This document shows, one piece after another, positions 45,178-55,742 of a stretch of DNA of 64,000 nucleotides (positions are counted from its first letter, which is position 1; each line of letters opens with the position of its first letter). A model generated the notes under the pieces. It was not told the DNA's origin. It did not search any database and saw only the letters and a list, made by a program, of their open reading frames with translations. The position numbers were made by a program, and so were the translations under genes. Source of the stretch: Ascidia mentula (lineage: Eukaryota > Chordata > Ascidiacea > Phlebobranchia > Ascidiidae); NCBI GenBank assembly GCA_947561715.1, contig OX387201.1:4606001-4670000 (forward strand). Direction: 5' to 3'.

Positions 45178-48156
45178 TCAGATGTGTTTAAAGAGTTTTG
45201 CAAAATTTTCTTCCATATTTCCACTTGAAAAATCATAGCAGGTCTTTCTGGCCACAATGAAATCTTAAAACATAAATTGGCAGTTGGAATATATAGATGT
45301 TTTAATTTTTGTGATGTATGTAAACATAGTTTACTTTATTGAATTCAGATGAAAATTCCTACAGTTAAACTTCCAAGTTTAGTAAATGTTTGGATCGAGC
45401 AAAAAAAACTTGTAACAGACAGATGACACCGTGACAAACACGTTTCAACATTTGACATGTAGATGACTCACCTAACTCATTACTCAGGTGACCAGAATGA
45501 AGTTTAATTGGAATGATTTTTTTCTTGTAGCCAGCCGCCAGGCAGGCTTCCCGCATACACTTCTCGCTTTTGCAGTAGGCGTTAGACATACAAATCAACA
45601 CCACATCCGCTTCGTTTATGGCATCGCCGAGTTGCTCGTACATGTTGCCGCGCATCTCTTCGGTGTCAATCCAATCGTGTCCTAATTCTTTCAGTTTTGC
45701 TCCCAACTAAACAACGATTAAACACACACGAAATAATTTGTTTTGAAATTTCTTGTGCGTACAAACAAATTTACCAACTGAAACAAAACAAGCCTACATT
45801 GCAACAATGTGTTGACCAGAAAGGAGCTATTGGTTTTATGACCATCATTATTCCAGTGTGTGATTCGATATAGACGTTATTTTTTCTCGGACGCAATCAT
45901 GATTAACAACTTACATAACGTGGAACTTTCTTGTGTTTCCAAGAATAACTGATCATTATCTTCTTTTTTCTTATCTAAACAGACTGAAAATATTAAGGCA
46001 CATATAGTGTAGAACAGTGATTCTCAACCGATGGAAAATTTCCCAATAGTGGGAAGGGTAATTAGGCGGCACCTAAATATACAGAAGTAGTTACAAGAGA
46101 AAGACTATGTTTTGTATTCACTGTGTGTCGTACACTGTTTGAAATGTGATCACGAAATGCTTTAAAAATACAATACTTAAATTTTAAGTTTCAAAACTTC
46201 AAACAGTAGTGGGAAATAACGATTCCGTTTAAACTAAAAGAGGAAAATCATAAAAATCTTATAAACCACTTGTTTACAATATTATATTCAAAAAGTGTTT
46301 TTTGTTTACACCAAACTCCTCAACCCACATGAAGTTCGGCTAAAATTGATAACAAGTAATTAATAGTTTGGGTCCAAGAGTGTGGCAATAATTTACCTGC
46401 GACGATCCCGGGTTGGTTTCTTGCGGACTTCCTTGTGGCAATTGTGAGTCACCTTTACGTATACGATGTGTATCAGTTTAAGTGCAACTTGTAGTATACA
46501 GTGTGCTGGATAACTTAAATAACAATCACAAATGTTTCTTGATTGTTTGGATCGGTGTAACCAAAAGATTTACTGATACAATTTTTCTGATTCTTTTGCA
46601 CAACCGGTCTGGAAATATTTTTGATACACCTTATTCTTTTACCCTTGCAGCATGTGAAATTGCCATTAACCTACCTTGTTTGGCAGTACCCTTTTCCCCG
46701 ACGATTTGCGACTTTACAGTCGCACCTCGCATGTCGAATTTCGATCCACCATAACTGTCACCGTGGTTGTGTTGTCCTGCAAAAACACAAATTGTTCCAT
46801 GTGTTGGAACAGTAAACGATAGTAATGTGTTGCAAGCAGTTGCAAGCAGTTTCAAAATCTATTATAAATATGAGTTCTCTATACATATGCTCGAGCACCG
46901 TGACGTAAGCAAGTTACTGATTAACAGTAGTCGTTGCACCCACGCTGTATCCAAAGTTCTAAAATCTTCTCGCGCGAAGTGGTATGCCTACTTTAACTGG
47001 TATGCCTACTTTCTTGTGATTGATTTAGCAAAACTGACCCTTTTCCCAACTAATTATTAAATTTCCTTAAGTTAAAGGCACACCAGTTTCAACTTTTATC
47101 TCCAACTGCCTTTAGTTATAAGCCTGCACACCTGACAAAAATCACCACATGTATGACTTGTTTAATCCTGACATGAGTTTTACGTTTTGATTTGAGTTCC
47201 TCTTTCACCGTGAATAAGCAAGCTATACTAACAGCAGTGGGTGATTCCTCGCTGTATTAAAAGCTCTAAAATCTCCTCGCAACAACCCTGAATACACCGG
47301 TGGACATGCCATTTATCATATGTGAAAAGGAAGACTTGAGGTATCTTGGCCACGGGTGGGATATTAACCATGCAACAATGAATTGATCCAATACACTTCA
47401 TAAGCTTTTAACTGTTTGTAAACACCATTCTTTTACCATTATAACGACATATGAAATCGCTATTACCTTGGTTGATTGTACCGTGGTCACCGACGTATTG
47501 GGCGTTGATAGTTGCACCTCCCTGTTCAATTTTCGATCCGCGGTAATTGTCACCATGGTGAGCTTCAAAATACACAGTTTACGTATGTAAGGACAATATA
47601 GTAATTGAATTTGAAGTCAAACAGTAAACGAATTTCGAAAGTAGCAAAAGGGTTTTCAAAATAAGTTTTAATGCTCGAGCATATCTCGTGCAACAAGTTT
47701 AATTAACTATCGTCATGCAATTGAATTTGCGCAATAGGTCAACTTACAAGGGAATGTCAGGATATATTAGATCTAGTATATTTATTTAATTTTAAACGCG
47801 TCCATTGTTGGAAAATAGGAACAGGGTTTGGGGGCACAATGGGTTTACAGTCATGCAGCTCAAACTGTATGGTTTCAAAAAAATGTTTTTAATTTTTAAA
47901 AGATTTAATTGAATAAATGAGAAGAACCGTTGTTTTAAATGCCAGCTAATAACTCACTGTCCTCCTAACTCTAAACATCGATCATGTATTCATTCAAAAA
48001 ACTTTTACACTGTGACAAAGTTATAAAAAGTATATGTGTCTTAAATCGTTTGCTGAAATTACCCCCATAATGTTGATTCACGGTCATGTCTTTGCCAGAT
48101 GTATGAAACGTTGTCTTTCCTTCTATTTTGGCGTTACCGCTGAAGTTGACAGACAT
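45178..48156 (-). CDS. Gly/Asp-repeat TIR-domain protein (7 exons, 242 aa), previously unrecognised architecture
   Basis: Exons: 48063-48156, 47467-47562, 46675-46776, 46397-46452, 45915-45974, 45472-45706, 45178-45263. All are GT-AG and in phase (1, 1, 1, 0, 0, 1), 729 nt in total. Residues 1-31 are the cap (MSVNFSGNAKIEGK...GKDMTVNQ). Residues 32-97 are two repeats, each with GDxYxGSK, then GAT(I/V), then VG(D/E)xGTxxQG. Residues 98-116 are a Gln/Pro/Ser linker. Residues 117-242 are a complete TIR domain: first strand KKKIMISYSWKHKK, box-2 region GAKLKELGHDWIDTEEM, ADVVLICMSNAYCKSEKC, IIPIKL, and a final helix NFAKLFKHI. Glu189 in CMREA sits where SARM1- and plant-type TIR NADases have their catalytic Glu. 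No signal peptide or membrane segment, so probably cytosolic. The neighbours carry the same cap and repeat exons without TIR. TIR identification is firm; repeat function is unknown. Confidence 0.8.
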
Positions 48157-49325
48157 GGCGCTGGGAAACTATTTACTGTTGCTGGAAAATCTTTCAACTC
48201 AAAACAAAAACAAGAATGTGGATAATTCAAACAGAAAACACCATTTTATTGAATGTAAAAACTACATGAGTTCTTGTTCTGTCTTAAGGTAAAAAATTAT
48301 ATCTGACAGTCATGGCACAGGAACAACCAACGTTAACGAAGAAAAAACAAATTCCAAGAGTTAAGCAATGTGTCAGGTTACTCAACTAACCCTTCATCAA
48401 CAAAGCTTTTCGGTTGTTCTTGTGTCATGCCTGTAAAATTACAATAACTATTATATTTTGCACAAACTAACTTAAAGCCACACCAATTTCACCTTTTGTC
48501 TGCAACTACCTTTAGTTTTAAGCCTGCACACCTGACAAATCGCCCCACGTATGGCTTGATTATTCCTGTTATGAGTTTTACGTTTTGTTTCGAGTTCCTC
48601 TTTCACCGTGACGTAAGCAAGCTAGTAACAGCAGTGAGCGCGTCCTCGCTGTAATCTAGCTCTAAAATCTCCTCGCAACAACCCTGAATTAACCGCTTGA
48701 TGCGACAAAGGTTGATCATTTTTACCTTTCCTAGTCAAAACAAAGAAGAAACGGTATTGTTTATTCCATTTACGGGTTTACTGGAAATTTAGCGATGCAA
48801 CAAAACCTATTTTAATATATCTCACAACCAAACAGTCTTAAGAGGATTATATCAGCAATGTAACGTTTGCGAAGTTCAGTAAAGTTGAAAACAACTGTTA
48901 TGTATTGTTTGTTGTGGTAACAACAACGCATCTGCGTCTCCATGTAAGCTGAAAACAATTTTACACTCCAAAGAGGTTGTTTGTTTCTGTTCTGACGCGA
49001 TGTTGGAACCAGTGGGCTTCTGTGACGCCAACAAGGCAAATACGTCACAGGAATCGCCCACCTGAATAAATGTGGGGAGTCTGTATTGTCAAACCCAGCT
49101 CTTACGTGGGTTACCAAATATTGATGCATTACTCACCTTTAAAGTGGTTTCCGTATAGTCAGCATCGTCTGTGGGTGGCTTTAGCATTGCGAAAAGTGTG
49201 GATATGGATGTTATTTACCATCTATTGTGATCAGTTACATTTCATAAATTACAAATTTATAAAATGCCTTTGCCTAATGGTTAATAAGGATACATAGTCC
49301 ATGGCTTTTTGCATGCCTTACAATG
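48048..49325. repeat. 1.28-kb segmental duplication, right copy
   Basis: Near-identical partner of 42358-43633. Here the cap exon leads into the TIR gene, while in the left copy it leads to short terminal exons. The duplication therefore placed one cap exon in front of two different tails. Confidence 0.9.
48378..49187 (-). CDS. candidate small gene in the duplicated segment (right copy), unknown function
   Basis: Exon 49137-49187 (MLKPPTDDADYTETTLK; donor AAG|GTGAGT), then a frame opening at 49061 (VGDSCDVFALLASQ...) with a stop at 48876, or an internal phase-1 donor leading to terminal exon 48378-48430 (GMTQEQPKSFVDEGLVE, stop). A small exon at about 49373-49392 (DKETQEQ, phase 1 to 0) lies upstream and might belong to the same transcript. 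No domain recognised. Confidence 0.3.
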
Positions 49326-49679
49326 CCTTATACAGGGCATGCCTTACAGCCTAGCGTTATAACTGTACCTGTTCCTGAGTTTCTTTATCTAAAAATGCCT
49401 GCCAATGAAATGTATGACGAAAATTAGGCATGGTTTTGTTATCACAAAACTTTTTATTTGACATCCTAATTGATTGTGTTGTAAAGTTTGACTAAAATTG
49501 GTAACAAATACTAAATAAATTAGATCTGTGGCAATTCAACTTACTGATTTCAATTAAGTAGTTCACTACTTTGACCAATTATGTCGCCTGCGTCACTAAA
49601 CTGTTTTTCAGTGTTGTCGATTTGGTGGCAATTTGTAAAATGTGTAACACGGAAATATCGTTGGAATCGCTACGATGCG

Positions 49680-50212
49680 ACAAAACCTATTTAATCTCAC
49701 AACCAAACTGTCTTAAGATGGTTATATCAACAGTGTAGCGTTTGCGAAGTTCAGTAAAGGTTGAAAACAACTGTTATGTCTTTTGTGTCATGGCAACGAC
49801 AACGCATCTGCGTCTCGATGCATTTATCAACTGAAAAAATACTCTCTAAAGGTTGGACACAATGTTGCAACCAGTGGGCTTCTGTGAAAGCTTCCGCCAA
49901 CAAGGCAAATACGTCACTGGCAACGCCCACCTGGATGAATGAGGCGACTCTGTTTGTCAAACCCAGCTCTTACGTGGGTTTCCCAGTATTGTTGCAAAAT
50001 TGCTCACCTTTGAAGTGGTTTCTGTATAGACTGTTTGTGTGTGGCTTTGGCACTGCGCAAAGTGTGGATATGGATGTTGTTTACCATCTATTGTAATCAG
50101 ATACATTTCATACATTACAAAATTACAAAACGCCTTTGCCTTATGGTTAATAAGGATACATAGTACATGGCTTTTTGTAGAATTTATACAATGCCTTATA
50201 CAGAACATGCCT
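49680..50212 (-). pseudogene. decayed third copy of the two-exon unit
   Basis: Diverged relative of 43.2-43.6 kb and 48.9-49.3 kb. The first exon's ATG is GTG (49.98-50.05 kb), and the second exon has an extra GAAGCTT-like insertion after the shared DVFALLA stretch, shifting the frame. The flanking noncoding sequence also matches. Confidence 0.6.
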
Positions 50213-51325
50213 TACAGTCTAGTGTTAACTGTACCTGTTCCTGAGTTTTCTTTATCTAAAACTATCGGCCAATGAAATATATCATGGTAATTGGGCAATC
50301 AAATAATTCACTACTTTGACCAATTATGCTCGTCTGTGTTACTAAACTGTTTTTGCAATGTTGTCAATTTGGTGTCAATTTGTAAAATGTGCAACATGGA
50401 AATGTCGTTGGAATCGCTATATCTTTATAACATCTTGCAATGGTGGGACAGTGTGTTAAAAAAAAGCTTTGCTGGCATTTTGCAAGCATTTCTAATGGAA
50501 GCATCAAAAAAATTGTTTTTGACGATTTAGAATGAAAGACCAAGCACATATGTTACAAGTAACTGAACTTCCTCGTTTAATTAGAACCTGCTATTGCAGC
50601 TTTTACTATAGTGTAACTAAAAAGCCAAAGTGTACGTGTATTTATTCCAAGAAACCAAGTGGCGAATGGCGACACATTCCGGCGTTATGTTTCGACACAT
50701 GAAAAACGTCGATATTTATTTTCTGCACCAAAATGGCGTATTCCTTCAGCGTCTATATTCGACGAAAATTTAACGAGAAGATTTTAACCACGGTTTATGA
50801 AATGTTTGCAACACAACATACCACAGATGGCTGTTATTTGGCGTTATACATAAAAAAAAACACGCAGATCGTCAAATAGTGTTGGACGGGTGACTTACGA
50901 CATGCATATCAATTGTGTGTATTTGTGCTGTGCGTAAACTATATTTTACGCCCTAGCTGATAAATTTGTTACAATTAACAAAGCAAATAAATATAACGCA
51001 GTGGTTCCCGACTTTTATAAAGTGGCGACGCACTCAAAAACATATTATGATTTCCATGTCAAATATAGCTGCACTCTGACCTCTTGTGGCTGGAATTTTA
51101 TTCATCTATCCATATAAAAGCATCCGTTACTTAATCCAATAAAACATTCCATAGTTGTACAATAAAAATTAGAAAAGTAATTGCAAACAAATGTATTTAC
51201 ATGCGAAAATTAACCGTAGAAATGAACTGTCGTAACATCAGGTCTGTTCTTTGCAATTGCTTGTTTGGTGCAGATAAAAGCAGCAAAGAATTAGTTGTTT
51301 AATAATGGAAATTAGAGAAAATAAT
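50213..51325. other. no gene recognised; hAT-end-like fragment near 51.0 kb
   Basis: At about 51000-51110 the sequence CAGTGGTTCCCGAC...GTGGCGACGCAC resembles the 5' end of Charlie-type hAT elements. A similar fragment (CAGTGATTCTCAACCGATGG) is at about 46015 in an intron of the TIR gene. A plus-strand 48-codon frame at about 50734 is not supported. A phase 1-1 microexon candidate (DKENSGT) lies at about 50235-50255 on the minus strand. Confidence 0.35.
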
Positions 51326-52262
51326 TTAGGTTTCGTCCATAGCCTCCATGCTTTTGGTTTCCTTTTGCATATTTCGTGGCGGTTGATTTCCTTGTTGATT
51401 TTCTAAAATAATATAATCCCTGTGTACTTAATGCAACCAGAACATACATCGTAGAAATGGAGCAACAAGGTATATGAGAATACCAGAAGTACTTTAATTG
51501 CATTACTTTTAGTTTAACAACAAACTGTGTTTCGAACAAAATGATTTATCCGTTATGAAATTACAGGAACATTACCACAGCATTAGAAATGATTGATAAG
51601 AAGAGAAACTATTTGTTATTTTACAAACAAATCCACATATTTAATACCGAAGTTGCAAGTTTAAGTTTCAAGTAAGTAGGCTATAGTCTTACGTTTGAGC
51701 CAGCTGGCTGTACATTGTGTACTAATACCATCACTACCAATTGCACTTACTTATACGAAGATGGTTAGTTACACTTTTGACATTTTTAAAAATTAGTAAT
51801 ACTACTATTTGCGTAATATTCGCAGTACCATCTCTGGCATCGTTTTTGTCCTCCGTTCTCTCACGTCTTTCATTTGTCTCGCGTTGGGGTGGTACTCAAT
51901 TTACAAAAACAAGTTATTAGCATCGAACCAAAACACAACAAAACAAAACAAAGTAAGGTAATATGCGTTACATTTGGCAATAACGTATATAATTAAATTC
52001 AAGTAATAATTACCCATATTCACAGTGTTATTGTCACCGATGCTTCCGGCTTGAACTGGACCTTGGAAGCTATATTTGCTTTGTTTTTGACCTATACACA
52101 AACCATGTAAATTCACTATTGAATGTAGACTTGAAGATATATAAGATCACTGATAAAGACAAATACCCTATTTTTAAACCTATTTACTCAACAAAATTAT
52201 AAAACCAAAATGCCTTATGTGTGTATATAATTACCTTGTTGGTTATTGGTCGGTGTCGCCAT
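51326..52262 (-). CDS. short cluster protein A: single-repeat protein (3 exons, 60 aa)
   Basis: Exons 52235-52262 (MATPTNNQQ, phase 1), 52014-52091 (78 nt, phase 1-1) and 51326-51402 (stop). The middle exon encodes GQKQSKYSFQG, PVQAGSIGDNNTVNMG, a shorter version of the repeat in the TIR protein. The last exon is hydrophilic, Gln/Glu/Lys-rich (ENQQGNQPPRNMQKE...). V-Q-A-G followed by I-G-D-N-N recalls RHIM-type and HET-s-type amyloid cores ([VI]-Q-x-G-x-x-N), but this is a resemblance only. The protein has no TIR domain and no membrane segment. Confidence 0.55.
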
Positions 52263-54359
52263 TTTACCAGGAAGTAAAAAGTTACGAACTATAAACTGAC
52301 AAAACAAAAATACGGGAATAATGCAATTGAACTTTTTATTATGAAGTACTTTTTCAAATACCAATTATTAAAGCTGCACAAGTAAAAAAGTCCTGTGTTA
52401 CTGCAAGTCAAAATCTGTACCTGAAAATCGGGTTACTACAACTTTACAGTCAACTGGTACTGAAGGCTAGCGCAAAGCAGTTCACAAATACTTCACGCTT
52501 TGCTTCACATGTTTAGCTACTGGGTAACGGACGGTAACATGATCTTTTTACCTTTAAAAGTATTTGGATGGAAAACTGCAAACTTAACCATGTAAAGCTT
52601 TCTTGATATTTAGGCCCTAGTCTTTGTCAAGTAAGCACACATATAGTTGTTGTTCTGGTTCCCCTTCTCGTGTTGCTGTTTCAATATTTGTTGAACTGTT
52701 TCAATATTTGTTGCGCTCGAAAAAATTGTTCGACTTACCATATTAAAGCAAAGCGCAAAGCACTGTTATATTAAATGCTAACTCTACTTAAACCCGCGTT
52801 TATTGTCAAACATGACAGTTAAACAACAGACAAGAACGTTTTTGTTGGTTGGTCAACCGTGACTTAATTCCGAGCTATTTATGTGAAGAACTTACATGTT
52901 GAATAAACGGCAATTTCAAAAATAATGGCAGTGTTTTCCACAAAACCTGATACAAGCGTCATTGTCGCAGTGAAAATAATTGTATATTATATAAATTTAA
53001 ACTAATACACCAACGTTAATTTTTACCGCCTGTTACGTTTTACTACACCAGGATTCGAACCCGTGTTATCCTGCTCATGAAACCCGTCTGAAATTTTTAC
53101 TGGTGATGTGGTTCTTGTGCCTTGGTTAATCTCGCCAAAACTTGTCAACCTGTGGGCACTTGTACTTACTGCAACTCCGATGTACCAGTAGCCACAATTG
53201 CCAACAATGGGCATAAACTCAAGCAGTAATTTTTGTATCCAGTTTTCAACCTGTCGCTGTGTTAACAATTATCTCACTTTGCCACAGGCTGGCTTCAAAT
53301 TTTGACAAATAGCAAGGGATTTGTAATTAAGTATTAAGTTTCTCTTTTTTAGTGAAGATGTAGTTTTTTATACATAAAAACGTCTTATCGACTGTTATGT
53401 TGCTCGCAACAGTTCACCAAATCTGACATAACAGATGTAAACAATTGCATATATGTTTATGATTTTAGAATATTGGTAACGAAGCAGTCCTAACCTAAAC
53501 TGCGAATACGGTCTGACTAGAAAATTATGTTTTTGATGCTTGTTCTTCGTTTGCAGTACACCTTCAATCGCTGTATTGCAAACCGCCTAAAATTGAAACC
53601 TCATTACTTGATTTACGCTTTGTACAGAACTGGGCAGCGATCGTTCCAAGCTTGAACAAACGTTTTGTCCAAGGGTGCTCAGTTGCCGTTGATTTTGACA
53701 CAGTCAGTGATGTCGCAAACGGTCGCGTTGGCTACTTTGTTATCCACCAAAACATAACAAGCGCCTTTCAAACAGCTGGTTGTTTTGACAAAGATTTCTT
53801 TCAATTGTGTCTGATCACTGTACTGGGCGCCTTTGTGATTTTCTGCTTCGAAGGTTTAAAAGTACAACTTTTTACATTTTTATTGGTTGTCTGCACTGTA
53901 ATGTGTCATAGATGCAGTGTCAAAGTACCACATACAATGGCCAAGTTAATGTTTAAAGCCTATAAAAGATGTTGTTCCAAATCACTTAACCAAAAAAATA
54001 AAACAAAAATGCGTGAAAGGTATTTACAAACAACTTCTTTACCTTTTTATTGGTTGTTTGCACTATGAAGTGTCCTACATGCAGAAGTAATATACGCAGT
54101 GGTGACAAATATAAATTTTATATTTAAGCTCAAGGAAATTGGAAAATGTTTCACATAAATATATGTTTATTTTCCGGAAGAAGAAATAATTAAGCTTCGG
54201 ACCCTATTCTATCTGTACCCCCTACAAACACAAAACGAGCAAAGGTTTTGGTAAACAAACACAACTTTGAACCATTGGGTTTTTATATTTGCCAAAAAAT
54301 GTTTCACGTCATGGTGCAACGCGTCGCAGTCATGGCGCAAGAACGCACTGCCCTATTAT
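52263..54359. other. no gene recognised
   Basis: AT-rich. A plus-strand frame of 138 codons (53652-54068) has a hydrophobic segment but consists partly of a duplicated block (around 53860-53935 and 54027-54085) and overlaps short splice-like motifs on the other strand, so I leave it uncalled. A tRNA-like B-box (GGGTTCGAATCC, minus strand, 53051-53062) suggests a possible tRNA-derived short interspersed repeat at about 53040-53150. Confidence 0.35.
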
Positions 54360-55196
54360 TCACAAAACGAACCGAGTATTGTACAAAAGGCTTTTGTTAC
54401 AGAGCGACCCGGCGAGACAATGACTCTTCTCTGCGTGGGACCCACATGACTATGACTTAATCGAGTTGCTGGTTTTAGGTTTATAGCCGAACTATGGTGT
54501 TGTTTCTTTGTATCGAAATCTACTGAACCCAATGTGATAATTTAAAGTTCAAATATATCTCATGGAATACTGTCAATAAAAGAATCGCTGTTTACTTTAT
54601 TTCTGTTGTTGCATAGAACTTTCCTTGTTGAACTTGCAATGCAACAATGTTGCCCTCGAAGCTGGTTTTAACAGTCATTTGATTGAGCAAATTTTTTTGG
54701 TTACAAAACAAACCTTTAAACAAACAGTTGTTTACAATTTGTTTGGTTGCAAGTTAAAAGCACATTGTTACATTGCAAGTATATTCTGTTACGTTTGGGG
54801 ATACAGTCAACTTGCCGGACATTTTGCAACAAATTTAAAACATTATAATTTTTTAAACATTTTTATAAACATACACAGGGCGTAAGAATTGGCATATGTT
54901 TTCATTTGGTTTTTCCCCTAGTGGTACAAACATGTACCCGTGGCGCAAGAAGGGGTTCTTTTGTTTGGCGAACCGGGACGGAAACAAAAAGGCTTTAATG
55001 TTACACAGGTGGCCCCAAGCTAACAAAACAATGGTCGTTTGAATACAGTTTGATGAAAAAATGGAAAGCAAAACAGCGTTCTTTAATGTGTTTTGTTTAA
55101 CTTGAAAATGTGGTTATCGATAAACTGATGGGTTAACTAAAAACAAAGATATGAAATTTAGTAACATAGATGCAAATTCCTAACAAACTATATTAA

Positions 55197-55390
55197 CTAC
55201 GCTGCTTGTTGACCAACAAGCGAACCGCTAATATTCGCATCTGGCAACATATACAACTTTTAATTGTTTTTTTGGGAATCGTTATTTTTGATGCCACAGT
55301 TACCTCTTGTGGATTTATCAATGCACATATCTGCTTGGTGTATCTCTGTCGTCATATGAAACGTGGTGTTGAGGCTGTTTTTAAAGACAT
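55197..55390 (-). pseudogene. array unit 1: damaged copy of the 94-nt cap exon + terminal exon
   Basis: The exon equivalent (55304-55390) is 87 nt instead of 94. One A is missing from an A-run after the start codon and six bases are missing further on, which shifts the frame after about four codons. The terminal exon 55197-55240 is intact (DANISGSLVGQQAA). Confidence 0.5.
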
Positions 55391-55574
55391 TCTAGGAAGC
55401 AAAAATGTGCCTGTTTTATGTATAAAATTTCTTACTTAACGTCTACCAAAAAGCAAAAACAAACGATGTTACTTTGAACGTACATTCTATTGCGTTTAGT
55501 GTTGTTGTGCTTTTGTTCCGCTTAACGAATTTCTTTCAATTGGCATTTCGGCTGCAATTCACCGCACAAAAATC

Positions 55575-55742
55575 CTAAATTGAAACGCATTGGCTTAACG
55601 CAGTTGGAATTGTTTTATCAGACTGTGCATTTTTGTAAACAGACTGGGTGTTGTCCAAAACCCATTTTAACGAGTCTTCTGCTTCGTTTCTCTCAGGTTT
55701 ACTGTTAAAACTGCAGTTACTGAAATTGTTGCAAACAGACAT
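55575..55742 (-). CDS. array unit 1: 55-aa frame MSVCNN..., unknown
   Basis: ATG at 55742. Starts MSVCNNFSNCSFN, resembling the MSVRNNF cap at 38614, with a potential phase-1 donor (AACA|GTAAAC) at the same place. Read through, it continues to a stop at 55575. The product is either a 55-residue peptide or a cap exon spliced onward. Three near-identical copies exist; none has a recognised domain. Confidence 0.3.
   Translation of the reverse strand: MSVCNNFSNCSFNSKPERNEAEDSLKWVLDNTQSVYKNAQSDKTIPTALSQCVSI

Noticed and set aside
51780..51895. Additional repeat exon (…RDGTANITQ) in the 52-kb gene
   Set aside because: A faint match to the GDxGTxNQ block exists, but the acceptor is poor and no in-phase donor follows. 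Probably a relic or chance.
53040..53150. tRNA gene on the minus strand
   Set aside because: A perfect B-box is present, but there is no matching acceptor stem or anticodon arm and the A-box-like sequence is too far away. At most a tRNA-derived repeat.
53652..54068. 138-codon plus-strand membrane protein frame
   Set aside because: Part of it is an internal duplication and its hydrophobic run comes from T-rich sequence. There is no homologue or promoter evidence.
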